DNA of 23,659 bases from a virus, in the IMG/VR virus record IMGVR_UViG_3300021963_000656, positions 1 through 23,659 of that record; one strand, 5' to 3'. A program made the position numbers and the translations under genes. The notes under the pieces were generated by a model, which was not told the origin of the DNA, searched no databases, and was given only the letters and a program-made list of their open reading frames with translations. Positions 14,365 to 22,280 of the stretch are shown piece after piece. The first letter of the stretch is position 1. Every line of letters starts with the position of its first letter.

Positions 14365-14371
14365 TATTTAG
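14365..14371 (-). promoter_or_regulatory. Late-promoter motif CTAAATA before the 124-aa gene
   Basis: CTAAATA on the minus strand overlaps the TAA stop of the CobT-like gene and lies 20 nt before the ATG at 14344. The arrangement is the same as in front of the 58-aa candidate internal protein, and the heptamer also precedes gp3. Confidence 0.55.
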
Positions 14372-16581
14372 GCAACAAGAGAAATGAACTCACCAAGAAT
14401 TTTTTTATTCAATTTTTTAGTTTTAAGTGACTTTACAAAAGCAGATTTAATTTGAGACTTGGTGGCATCCTCAGCAACTTCAAATTCAGCATCCTGAGAC
14501 AGAGTAGAAGAAGAAAGTCCAAAGTAAGCATCATACCCAGAATCGGTGATTGTAAAACTTCTGAGTTTCTTCCAATCATTTTGGATTTTTTCATATTGCT
14601 TGTCACCAATTTTGTGATAAAGATTGATGAAACGATTTGCATTGCGACTTTCAAGAACACGAATACCAATAAAGTTTACTGAAGAAAACTTATCTTTCAA
14701 GTTACGAATAAGAATATCGGTAAACTCGTGATATCCATAGTTCATTTTATAAGTGGTTCCAAGTTTACGATCTCTCAGAAAAGTTTTGCCAGGATTAATA
14801 CCACGAACACCCAAATAAGGCTCAGATTCCCAAGTGCGTTTCACTTCAACGTGATAAGGAAGGTGATTTGCCTCACCATCAGTCAGTACAATACATTGAA
14901 CTTTTTGTAGTTTGTTTTCTTTTTGAAATTTGGGAAGAATTTGATGAAGACATACTAACGCTTCATTCAAAGGAGTTCCAGAAAGACATAAACGAGTAGG
15001 ATAAGTATAAGGAGTGCGATAAGTATCAGCAAAACAAACAGCAAGACGCCAGACGTTTTGCATTTGGCGTTCAAGTTCTTTACCAGAAACTTTACTGGTA
15101 AGAAGATTCATCAGAGAGAAGGATTCCTCAACACACAAAACATTTTCTTTCTTTTCATAATGAGAGGTACGATCTGCAGAAATAAATCGTCCTTTATCAT
15201 AATCATAATCACCACGGCGCCACTCATTCGTAAAAGCATAAACCTCAAAAGGAATGTTAACTTTTTTACAAAACCAAACAAGATTGAAAAGTTGTTTGCA
15301 AGTATCTACAAGGACGTTTTGCATAGAACCGCTCCAATCAAGAATAAAAACAAGTCCATGGTTCTTACCATCAGGAACCACAGTAACTTTCTTGAACAAA
15401 TCTTCATTGAACTTATAAGAATGAAGACGAGCAGTATCAAGAACACCAGTGCGAGCAGTTGATGCACGAGCATATTGATCTGCGGCCTTACGACACTCAA
15501 ACTCTTTTACCAGATAATTGACTTCTTTTTGAGTAGATAGTTTGAATTTTTTGAATTCAATATCTGCATTCTCAAATAAACTATCAATAGGAAGATGTTT
15601 ATAATTATTTTTTAGATTTTCCTCATATGATTGCTGTTGTTGATTAAAAGCAGAATCAATATATTCATGAACTTCAGTATTTTTACCGATGACAGTATTG
15701 AGATTAACTTGAGGAACTTCTACATAAACATTCTCATATCCATCTTGATTTATCAAGTCACGAATTTTATCTTCCAAGGAATCTGCAGTGCGAACTTCGG
15801 GTTCTTTCTCAGAATTGTCCGAGGTTGAATCTCCTTCAGCAGTACCACCTTGAGAATCAGTTTCATTGGGTTGTTCCTGAGACTTATCACTCTCACCTTC
15901 TTCCTCTGAAGGAGAGTCATTACTCTCTACAATTTCGTTGGCAGGAGACTGAGAATCACCTTGTTGCTCATGAGAATCAAAGTCAGTAACTTTTTGTTGC
16001 TGTTCTTTTTCTTTTTTGCAATACTTATACAATTCCTCTGCAGCAATCAAAACATCTGCAAACGATTCAGATGCACCAATCAGATTGACAATTTCCTGTT
16101 CTTCTTGGCTAAAGTCCAAAGTGACAAAGTTACCAACTTTGAAGTACAGGTTAGCACGATCAGCAAGATTAAAACTGGAGATATCTTCATCTTCAATTTG
16201 AAAGAAGTCTTCTTCGTTCAGTTCCTTATAGCCACCATAAAAAGTCTTAGCAAGTCCAGCATACCGACGCTTCATCAATTTCTCAATACGAGCATCTTCA
16301 ACCACATTCACGAACTGCGGAGGAATCTTATGTTCCTTTAACCAATCCTCATCTGGAGTATAGAGAGCATGACCAACCTCATGACCAACCAACAAATCAT
16401 AAACAGTGTCAGTTGCCTTCTCCCACAGAGGCAGAGTCAGAACACGAGTATGAACGTTGAAGCAGGCAGTAGCAACTTGTTTGTGCTCCACCACCAAGTC
16501 TTCAGTAGCAAGCAGTTTCGCAAGTTGAGATTTGATTTCGTGGCGAACAGGCATTGGTTTCGTTTCGTATGAACCCATCAT
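14368..16581 (-). CDS. cobT: CobT-like protein: N-terminal zincin motif, acidic linker, C-terminal VWA domain
   Basis: This 737-aa protein pairs with the CobS-like ATPase. The N-terminal domain contains HEVGH at residues 67-71 and VEDARIE with E95, the layout of a metalloprotease (HExxH plus a downstream acidic ligand). Residues about 195-275 form a Glu/Ser/Asp-rich linker. The C-terminal VWA domain has the MIDAS motif DWSGS at 415-419 and a later VLTDGEANH segment. CobT of aerobic cobaltochelatase has the acidic linker and VWA domain; combination with a zincin-like N-terminus suggests a protease-like or metal-binding role. Translation starts at ATG 16581 or 16578; both lie inside the end of the 73-aa frame. 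A T4-like structural role is not indicated. Expression is probably continuous with gp46 upstream. Confidence 0.92.
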   Translation of the reverse strand: MMGSYETKPMPVRHEIKSQLAKLLATEDLVVEHKQVATACFNVHTRVLTLPLWEKATDTVYDLLVGHEVGHALYTPDEDWLKEHKIPPQFVNVVEDARIEKLMKRRYAGLAKTFYGGYKELNEEDFFQIEDEDISSFNLADRANLYFKVGNFVTLDFSQEEQEIVNLIGASESFADVLIAAEELYKYCKKEKEQQQKVTDFDSHEQQGDSQSPANEIVESNDSPSEEEGESDKSQEQPNETDSQGGTAEGDSTSDNSEKEPEVRTADSLEDKIRDLINQDGYENVYVEVPQVNLNTVIGKNTEVHEYIDSAFNQQQQSYEENLKNNYKHLPIDSLFENADIEFKKFKLSTQKEVNYLVKEFECRKAADQYARASTARTGVLDTARLHSYKFNEDLFKKVTVVPDGKNHGLVFILDWSGSMQNVLVDTCKQLFNLVWFCKKVNIPFEVYAFTNEWRRGDYDYDKGRFISADRTSHYEKKENVLCVEESFSLMNLLTSKVSGKELERQMQNVWRLAVCFADTYRTPYTYPTRLCLSGTPLNEALVCLHQILPKFQKENKLQKVQCIVLTDGEANHLPYHVEVKRTWESEPYLGVRGINPGKTFLRDRKLGTTYKMNYGYHEFTDILIRNLKDKFSSVNFIGIRVLESRNANRFINLYHKIGDKQYEKIQNDWKKLRSFTITDSGYDAYFGLSSSTLSQDAEFEVAEDATKSQIKSAFVKSLKTKKLNKKILGEFISLVA

Positions 16582-16723
16582 AAAACGAAAGGTCGCCTTT
16601 TGGACGACCCATGTGACGCTTTTTAAACTGGGCGAGTCGTGCTTTGGCTTGCCTCAGTGCTTGCGGTTTAAGTTTTCGTTTCTGTTCCTTCTTAGAGTGG
16701 TGTTGCCAGTTTGGAGTATTCAT
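16502..16723 (-). CDS. Small basic protein, 73 aa, overlapping the CobT-like start
   Basis: The product begins MNTPNWQHHSKKEQKRKLKP and contains the Lys/Arg/Gln-rich helix up to RHMGRPKGDLSFYDG. It would bind nucleic acid or acidic partners by charge; no domain is recognised, though the GRPKGDLSFYDG motif looks conserved. ATG 16723 is 14 nt past the gp46 stop. The last 27 codons overlap the first 80 nt of the CobT-like gene in another frame, which is an unusually long overlap here, and a hairpin with a T-rich tail lies inside the coding sequence. The C-terminal part after FYDG may be less constrained. Confidence 0.68.
   Translation of the reverse strand: MNTPNWQHHSKKEQKRKLKPQALRQAKARLAQFKKRHMGRPKGDLSFYDGFIRNETNACSPRNQISTCETACY
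16583..16609 (-). other. Hairpin with T-rich tail inside the 73-aa gene, just before the CobT-like ATG
   Basis: On the minus strand GGTCG-T-CC, a loop AAAA, and GG-CGACC form a seven-pair stem with one bulged T, followed by TTTCGTTTT and then the ATG at 16581. It resembles an attenuator or weak terminator, yet it lies within a reading frame. Confidence 0.45.
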
Positions 16724-16737
16724 TGTTCTTTGGTGTA

Positions 16738-18450
16738 TCAGGACACCATACGTGAAAAACCTTTGACTTTCTCAAATCTTATGACACTTTCAAATCTGTC
16801 CTCTAGTCCTGTCTTATGAGAAATAACAAAAATATTGGCATCCCTAATCACATAACGAATAATCTTAAGGAACTCTTCTGTCCCAAATCCATCAAGTGAA
16901 CTATCAAACACTTCATCCATAATCAGAAGATTTGTATTGACTGAATTTTTCATTCTTGCAACTTCTCTCCAAGTGAAAAGAAGTGCTAAGTCGATTCTCA
17001 TTTTTTCTCCTTCACTAAAGGAAGCATAAGAGAAATCTTCGTGAATAGGTGACTGGACGGTTTCGTTAAACTCCTCATCAAGTGTGAAGTTAATATAGAA
17101 ATCCATCATCTGAAGATAACGGTTAACTTGCTGATTTATCAGCGGTAGATACTTCTTAATGATTTTGGATTTAACTCCACCGTCTTTAAGCAAACTATAC
17201 GTAAAATCGTAATAGTTAATTGAGTCTTTTTTAGAAGCGAGTTCGTCGTATGTAGTTTTTAAGTTGTCTTTGAAGGATTCTAACTTCTCATGTTCAGAAT
17301 TTCGGTTTGCAATGTTCTCGGTAAGAGTTTGAATTTCAGATTCAAGATTTCGGATTTGTTTTTGTAATCCGCTAATCTTAATATTGTTTTGAGAAATGCC
17401 ATTCGTTAGTTTTGAAATCTCCTTCGACAGAGTATTGAATTGACGCTCTCGCTCCTCTTCCTCTTTAATTGCCTCCTCTAGTTCTTTATAACCAGATTGC
17501 AACTCCTTTGCTTTATCTTGAGCGTCCTTAATCCTATTTATTCTGAAGGTCTCTTCAATAGACTGTGTACAAGTAGGGCATACCGTATTTTCAGTAAAGA
17601 ACTTATATTCTTTAGTAATAGTAGATACTTTTTGCGAAACCTTACCTTTTAGATTACCCAACTTACGAAGTTTATCAGTTGCTCCTAGATACTCATTTAG
17701 TTGTTTTTCTAATAATTGACATTTATTAGAAATCTCAATATTTTCATCCATATGATTACCAATTTCCTGATCTAGATTGGTAATCTTTTCTTTATTGGCA
17801 TTAATATTGGCATTTCCACGATTCTCCAACTCTTCAATAAAGTTCTTCTGCATATCAACTTTATCTTTCAAGTTATCTTTTTTCAATTCCAAAGTCTTAA
17901 TTTCTTCCTTTGCTTGGCGAATCTTTTCTTTGATCACAGTGTTCATAGAAGAAAAGATTTTAATATCAAGCAAGTCTTCAATTACTTCGCGGCGATGAGC
18001 AGCGGGAAGTTGCATAAAGGGAACAAAAGTGCTCGAACCCAAAATTACAATTTGAGTGAAAGACTTATAGTTCATCTTAAGAACGTTTTGCTCCAACCAC
18101 TTTTGTTGATCCAAGGCTGCTGCAGATTGATCTAAAGCAGCACCATTTCTCCAGATTTCAAATACCGCTGGTTTGATTCCACGAATTACTTTCCATTCCG
18201 TAGAACCGATAGAAAACTCAACTTCAACTCTACACTCCCTATCATTTGTAGAGTTAATCAGTTGGGGTTTATTAATCTTACGAAACGGTTTTCCAAATAA
18301 AGAAAAAGTAAGAGCATCCAGCACAGTGCTCTTACCGGCACCATTAGTACCAATGATCAAGTTAGTTTTATTTTGTGTAAAATCAACTTCCGTATAATGA
18401 TTGCCAGTAGAAAGAAAATTTTTCCAACGAATAGTTTTAAATAAAATCAT
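16738..18450 (-). CDS. 46: gp46, SbcC/Rad50-like recombination nuclease subunit
   Basis: gp46 is the ATPase subunit of the gp46/47 complex, which resects DNA ends for recombination-dependent replication and helps degrade host DNA. It has 570 aa. Walker A GTNGAGKST is at residues 34-42, a long coiled coil follows, with the zinc-hook CPTC at 291-294, then a second coil. The ABC signature FSEGEKMR lies at about 478-485 and Walker B MDE at 511-513. ATG at 18450 overlaps the DUF3110 gene by 14 nt. It is followed by the 73-aa gene. Identification is certain. Confidence 0.97.
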   Translation of the reverse strand: MILFKTIRWKNFLSTGNHYTEVDFTQNKTNLIIGTNGAGKSTVLDALTFSLFGKPFRKINKPQLINSTNDRECRVEVEFSIGSTEWKVIRGIKPAVFEIWRNGAALDQSAAALDQQKWLEQNVLKMNYKSFTQIVILGSSTFVPFMQLPAAHRREVIEDLLDIKIFSSMNTVIKEKIRQAKEEIKTLELKKDNLKDKVDMQKNFIEELENRGNANINANKEKITNLDQEIGNHMDENIEISNKCQLLEKQLNEYLGATDKLRKLGNLKGKVSQKVSTITKEYKFFTENTVCPTCTQSIEETFRINRIKDAQDKAKELQSGYKELEEAIKEEEERERQFNTLSKEISKLTNGISQNNIKISGLQKQIRNLESEIQTLTENIANRNSEHEKLESFKDNLKTTYDELASKKDSINYYDFTYSLLKDGGVKSKIIKKYLPLINQQVNRYLQMMDFYINFTLDEEFNETVQSPIHEDFSYASFSEGEKMRIDLALLFTWREVARMKNSVNTNLLIMDEVFDSSLDGFGTEEFLKIIRYVIRDANIFVISHKTGLEDRFESVIRFEKVKGFSRMVS

Positions 18451-18709
18451 GATCAGAGTCAGGGGGAATTACAATGTCATCGGGAGTAATAAGGGCATAT
18501 TGATATCCATGAAGTTCACAGGTTTTAAGCATAACATCATCCTCAATTTCAATAACGTGCATTTCAGGATATCCATTTTCTTCTAACATCATAGCATATC
18601 TTACTGCATCGTCTTCCTCTTGAAAAAGATACAATATTTGTTCTCCTTCATCATCTGTTACAGAGTATGCCCCTTCCTTTTCTTTACCACTAATTGTGAT
18701 GATAAACAT
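18437..18709 (-). CDS. DUF3110-like protein, 90 aa
   Basis: The protein matches the DUF3110 pattern, a family found mainly in cyanobacteria: an N-terminal EGAYSVTDDEG strand-turn, then LYLFQEEDDAVRYAMMLEEN, GYPEMHVIEIE, a central CELHGYQYALI and a C-terminal PPDSD segment. The EDDAxRYAxxLE core is the most diagnostic part. No biochemical function is known for the family. It lies between gp47 and gp46: the ATG overlaps the gp47 TAA by one base (TAATG) and its end overlaps gp46 by 14 nt, so the three are coupled. It could be an accessory of the gp46/47 nuclease, but that is positional inference. It supports a cyanobacterial host. Confidence 0.82.
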   Translation of the reverse strand: MFIITISGKEKEGAYSVTDDEGEQILYLFQEEDDAVRYAMMLEENGYPEMHVIEIEDDVMLKTCELHGYQYALITPDDIVIPPDSDHDFI

Positions 18710-19749
18710 TAAACTAGTTCACACGCTTCCTGATAAATTTCTTGAATCATTTTTTGAATCATAGACTTATCAAGACTTACTTCAGCCTCCTCAATATATC
18801 TATTCAAAATAGATAAAGTGTCTTCAGATTCAAATGCTTCAAATTCTTCAGATTCTTGAATAACAAAGTTTTCAACAACCTTAAGTTCTGCGATATTAGC
18901 ACCATACAACTTATCGATAAACTTTTCAAATTTTTTGGTATCAGATTTTTTACGAACAATTACTCTTACAATTTTATTTTCATATTCCCTAGTATCAAAC
19001 GTTTGATAGTTTGTATCTTCATAATAAATATTGTAAAACAATCGGTGAGGATTGTTCACTGAAGTATGAGTAATTGTGTTCGTATCAAAAATATGAAATC
19101 CACGGGTATCATTCACATCATTCCAGAACATCTCATATGGATTCCCTAGATAAAAGACTGTTCCATTATCAGATCGAGTATGATAATGCCCAGAGTAGAC
19201 CCTGGTAAACTTACCAAATAGTTTACTCTCTAAACCGTGCTCCATAACAATTTGTTTATTCACACGAAATCCTTGAAGTTCAAGGTGCCCCATTGCACAT
19301 TTGCAAGACGTTTTTTGAATTAGTTTAAGAGTTTCTTCTTCATTTTCTTGATTAATCCAAGGTATGAAAAGAATTGGAAGTTTTCCCAACACTACTTCAG
19401 TTGGTTTAGAATAAACTGTTACGTTATCATATTCACGAAGCAATAAATCCACAGCATTTACTTCGTTTGTATTTTTATAGTAAGCAGTATGGTTACCAAC
19501 AATAGTATGAACTTTAACTCCCATTTCTTGGAGTCGGTCATAGTAATTATTCTTCGCCCAAGAAAGAGCAGAAAAATCAATACCTTTACGGCTATCAAAA
19601 GTATCACCCATATCAACAACTGTAGTGATACCTTCCTTTTCTAGGGTTGGGAAGAAGATGTCATTGTAGAACCTCAGGAAATAATCGTGAAAGAGTTTAG
19701 AGTTCTTTCGTGCCCCAAAGTGTTGGTCAGTGATGATAGCGACTTTCAT
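18709..19749 (-). CDS. 47: gp47, SbcD/Mre11-like nuclease subunit
   Basis: gp47 is the metallophosphoesterase nuclease of the gp46/47 complex. The 346-aa protein (T4: 339) has the five metal-binding motifs in order: D8-Q-H10, DMGD with D46 and D49, GNH at 85-87, GHLE at 154-157, and GHYH at 187-190. The C-terminal 120 residues form the capping and gp46-binding region, ending in an acidic helix. ATG directly follows the gp55 stop codon (TGAATG), so translation is coupled. Identification is certain. Confidence 0.97.
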   Translation of the reverse strand: MKVAIITDQHFGARKNSKLFHDYFLRFYNDIFFPTLEKEGITTVVDMGDTFDSRKGIDFSALSWAKNNYYDRLQEMGVKVHTIVGNHTAYYKNTNEVNAVDLLLREYDNVTVYSKPTEVVLGKLPILFIPWINQENEEETLKLIQKTSCKCAMGHLELQGFRVNKQIVMEHGLESKLFGKFTRVYSGHYHTRSDNGTVFYLGNPYEMFWNDVNDTRGFHIFDTNTITHTSVNNPHRLFYNIYYEDTNYQTFDTREYENKIVRVIVRKKSDTKKFEKFIDKLYGANIAELKVVENFVIQESEEFEAFESEDTLSILNRYIEEAEVSLDKSMIQKMIQEIYQEACELV

Positions 19750-20286
19750 TCAATAGCGAAGTTTAGAATGTACAGCGTCCTTGATGCTATTATAGTCTGA
19801 ATAATTGCTGCCGTCAACACTTCCATCTTCAAAAACTTCAGAGAACCCAGAACGCTCAAGAATTTTGTTTTTGATTTCCAACTGGCGTTTTTCTTTACCA
19901 ATCCTACGAACAAAAGCGTAATGAATAATCTGGGTAAAGTAGGCAAATGGATTTTGCGACTTCTCTGGATTGAAGTTATGAATGTATTGAACACAGTTTT
20001 CAATGCCATCAGAAATCATATCTTCCTTGAACATATAGTTCACGAAGTTTGGTTTGAAAGAAAGGTGATTAGCAATCTTCAAAAAACACTCACCAATGTA
20101 GCGTGGGATAGGTGGCTTTGTATCCCAAGACTTTCCTCTGTCTTCTTTCGTTGGTTCTCTGCCATACTTTTGAATGAAGGTGATTTCGACATCTTCACGA
20201 TATTTAATCAGTGCTGCAAGAAACTCTTTGTTATTGACGTAATGCTCTGACCTCTTTCTTTTGGTCATAACTGCTGTGGTTATCAT
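19750..20286 (-). CDS. 55: gp55, late-transcription sigma factor
   Basis: gp55 is the phage-encoded sigma factor that directs host RNA polymerase to late promoters, working with gp33 and the gp45 clamp in T4. The 178-aa protein (T4: 185) has the family blocks KRSEHYVNNKEF, PRYIGECFLKIANHLSFKPNF, KEDMISDGIENCVQYIHNF and NPFAYFTQIIHYAFVRRIGKEKRQ, which correspond to sigma region 2. I list ATG 20286; ATG 20268 (MTKRKRSEH) is an equally good alternative. A good sigma70-type promoter lies 25-55 nt upstream. Three CTAAATA motifs in this window are plausible targets. Confidence 0.96.
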   Translation of the reverse strand: MITTAVMTKRKRSEHYVNNKEFLAALIKYREDVEITFIQKYGREPTKEDRGKSWDTKPPIPRYIGECFLKIANHLSFKPNFVNYMFKEDMISDGIENCVQYIHNFNPEKSQNPFAYFTQIIHYAFVRRIGKEKRQLEIKNKILERSGFSEVFEDGSVDGSNYSDYNSIKDAVHSKLRY

Positions 20287-20311
20287 TAGTTTTTATCATT
20301 ATTATGTAGAG

Positions 20312-20340
20312 ATTATAACACTTTCAGAAATAGTTGACAA
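20312..20340 (-). promoter_or_regulatory. Sigma70-type promoter for gp55 (TTGTCA-17-TATAAT)
   Basis: On the minus strand TTGTCA (20340-20335) and a perfect TATAAT (20317-20312) are separated by exactly 17 nt. Transcription would start near 20305, 20 nt before the gp55 ATG. This is the best host-type promoter in the window and implies expression of gp55 before the late phase. Confidence 0.8.
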
Positions 20341-20362
20341 GGTATCCAAAACCCTGTACAAT
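20334..20362 (+). promoter_or_regulatory. Opposed sigma70-type promoter (TTGACA-17-TACAAT) on the plus strand
   Basis: On the plus strand a perfect TTGACA (20334-20339) and TACAAT (20357-20362) are separated by 17 nt. The -35 box overlaps that of the gp55 promoter, because TTGACAA is nearly its own reverse complement. No plus-strand gene follows; a transcript would be antisense to the Sm-like gene at 20392-20784 and to uvsW. It may be functional or a by-product of the symmetric -35. Confidence 0.5.
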
Positions 20363-20391
20363 AACCTTTGTGGAGGTTAAAAAGATTGGCT

Positions 20392-20784
20392 TTAGCTATT
20401 TTTAAAGAGTTTCTCTAGTATCTCCTTAGCATCATTAACATTCGAAATATATCCCATTCTGCGATTAATCTTTGATTGATTGCTTCTTGTTTTATCAGAC
20501 TGTCGGATATAGTTCTGGTACATCATAATCATTTCTAAATCTGAAGATTCGGAAAGAGTTAATACATCTTCAAGATTAATAATGAACATATCTTCTGTTG
20601 TTGTTTTTAACCAAGGTTCAATTTTATATCCCAAAATACCCGATCTACCTTTAATTTCAGAAACGATAATAGGACTAGAAACAATTAACATTGTTCTATC
20701 TTCTTCTTCTGAAGCTGCTACCTTTGCGAAGATTTCCTCTCCGGTTTTTAATTTAACTGTCGCATAAAAGTCTTCTTCAATCAT
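20392..20784 (-). CDS. Sm-like (LSm-fold) protein, paralogue C, 130 aa
   Basis: The N-terminal 95 residues follow the same plan as the two Sm-like proteins at 5351-5933: VKLKTGEEIFAKV, then VSSPIIVSEI, then KIEPWLKTTTEDMFII, then LEDVLTLSE and a helix with MMYQNYI. The C-terminal 35 residues are a basic, probably disordered segment ending in an amphipathic helix (KEILEKLFKNS), which the others lack. Sm-like rings often bind RNA, and cyanophage members of the fold are known, but the partner is not. The ATG overlaps the UvsW stop by 8 nt. Downstream lies the gp55 promoter region. Confidence 0.78.
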   Translation of the reverse strand: MIEEDFYATVKLKTGEEIFAKVAASEEEDRTMLIVSSPIIVSEIKGRSGILGYKIEPWLKTTTEDMFIINLEDVLTLSESSDLEMIMMYQNYIRQSDKTRSNQSKINRRMGYISNVNDAKEILEKLFKNS

Positions 20785-22252
20785 TCTTCTTAAGTTGTAT
20801 AGTGATTATCTCATAATTGAAATTCTCTTCATTATAGATTTTAATTCTTTCAATGAGATGATTTAAAGTATAATTTTTTCTTGAGTTATAAGTACAGTCA
20901 TCAGCAATATCATAAAGTGTTGCTTTTACTTTGTCTTTTCCTTTTCTAAGAACTCGTCCAATACTTTGAAGATTACGGATTCTTGATTTACTTGGAGAGG
21001 CAAAGATAACATTATGGAGGTTTTTAATGTTGATACCAGTAGAAAAAGTTCCATAAGAAGCAACAATAACTGCGTTGTTTTCCCTCTCAGTTATTTCTCT
21101 TACCAACTCCCTTTCTTCTGCATCTACACCGCCATGAACAAAGAATACTTTACGTTCATCTCGCTTCGAACTATTTATCTTTTCGTAGAGTATTGCTCCG
21201 TGTGCTTCTACTCTTGAAAATAGAACAAGAGTATTGCCTTTTAAATCTAGAGTAAGGTTTTTAATAAAGTTATTCCGTTGCTCGTGAGAGATTAGATATT
21301 GTATCTCATCCTCATATGTTTCAAACTTCTGTGGAGAATGTTTAAGAACAATACATTGGATATCAAGTTGAGATAAGTGTCCCTGTCTCATTAACTCATC
21401 AGTTCTGGTAACTTTATAAGATGGTCCAAATAATCCTTCTAAAACCCATTTATGAGTTTGTGTTCCATCTAGAGTTCCAGTAAAACCAAAACGATATTTT
21501 GCGTGATGAAGTTTAGTCATAATCTCTATAAGAGATTTAGACTTGAATAAATGTGCTTCATCACCTATAATTACACCATAGTCTTCAAAGAATGAACGTT
21601 CTAGTTTATATACAGATTGCCAGGTTGTAATTGTGACTGGAAATTCATTAGTTTTTTCTCTACCAGAATAAATGCGGTGACAGTATGACTCAGCATCCCA
21701 ACCATAATCCTGGAAGTCCTTATACATCTGCTCTACCAAGGATGTCGTGGGAACAACTAAAAGTATTTTTTCGTTCTTATCAACATAGTATCTCACTAAC
21801 GAATAAATCATCAGAGATTTGCCTGATGCAGTGGGACTTATCAGTAGCTTTCGATTATGTCTTAGAGCATCGTATACTCCCTCTATTTGATACTGACGTG
21901 GTGAGTGAGAACAAATAGATTTCATATAATCTTTCACACCTTCAAATGAAATCGTTTCATTAACTTCGAAGGGTTGTCCGTAAAATTTATTGTCTTCAAA
22001 CTTATAAGAATATCCGTATTGTTCGCAGAAATTTACAATCTTATCTAACAGACCAACATAGATCTGTTTAGATCTCATATCAAATAAATGAATTTCTCCA
22101 TTCCAATTTCTACCACGATATTGTGGCATAAATTTTGCATTAGGAACTTCAAACTTAAAATGATCTCTTAACTCATATTCAATATGGGGTTCTGTATTGA
22201 TTTTTAAAAATACTTCGTTTGATTTGGAAATTATAAGGTCTGTTGTATTCAC
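20777..22252 (-). CDS. uvsW: UvsW, recombination helicase (GTG start)
   Basis: UvsW is a RecG-like superfamily 2 helicase that unwinds R-loops and branched DNA and drives the switch from origin- to recombination-dependent replication. The 491-aa protein matches T4 UvsW throughout: the N-terminal substrate domain (LRDHFKFE, then GRNWNGEIHLFD), motif I TASGKS at 141-146, DEAH at 231-234, motif III FGFTGTL, VASYGTFSTGINIKNLHNV, and motif VI QSIGRVLRKG. The start codon is GTG at 22252; no in-frame ATG fits the conserved N-terminus, and GGAT lies just upstream. It follows UvsY after 28 nt. The Sm-like C gene overlaps its end by 8 nt. Confidence 0.97.
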   Translation of the reverse strand: MNTTDLIISKSNEVFLKINTEPHIEYELRDHFKFEVPNAKFMPQYRGRNWNGEIHLFDMRSKQIYVGLLDKIVNFCEQYGYSYKFEDNKFYGQPFEVNETISFEGVKDYMKSICSHSPRQYQIEGVYDALRHNRKLLISPTASGKSLMIYSLVRYYVDKNEKILLVVPTTSLVEQMYKDFQDYGWDAESYCHRIYSGREKTNEFPVTITTWQSVYKLERSFFEDYGVIIGDEAHLFKSKSLIEIMTKLHHAKYRFGFTGTLDGTQTHKWVLEGLFGPSYKVTRTDELMRQGHLSQLDIQCIVLKHSPQKFETYEDEIQYLISHEQRNNFIKNLTLDLKGNTLVLFSRVEAHGAILYEKINSSKRDERKVFFVHGGVDAEERELVREITERENNAVIVASYGTFSTGINIKNLHNVIFASPSKSRIRNLQSIGRVLRKGKDKVKATLYDIADDCTYNSRKNYTLNHLIERIKIYNEENFNYEIITIQLKKND

Positions 22253-22280
22253 GATGATCCATTCATCTGTGAATATTTAT

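Noticed and set aside
15961-16341. Plus-strand 126-aa reading frame opposite the CobT-like gene
   Set aside because: Hydrophobic, low-complexity product that mirrors the acidic and Gln-rich codons of the CobT-like gene; no own signals.
20363-20378. Hairpin AACCT/AGGTT as a terminator between the Sm-like C gene and gp55
   Set aside because: The stem is only five base pairs and there is no T-run after it on either strand.
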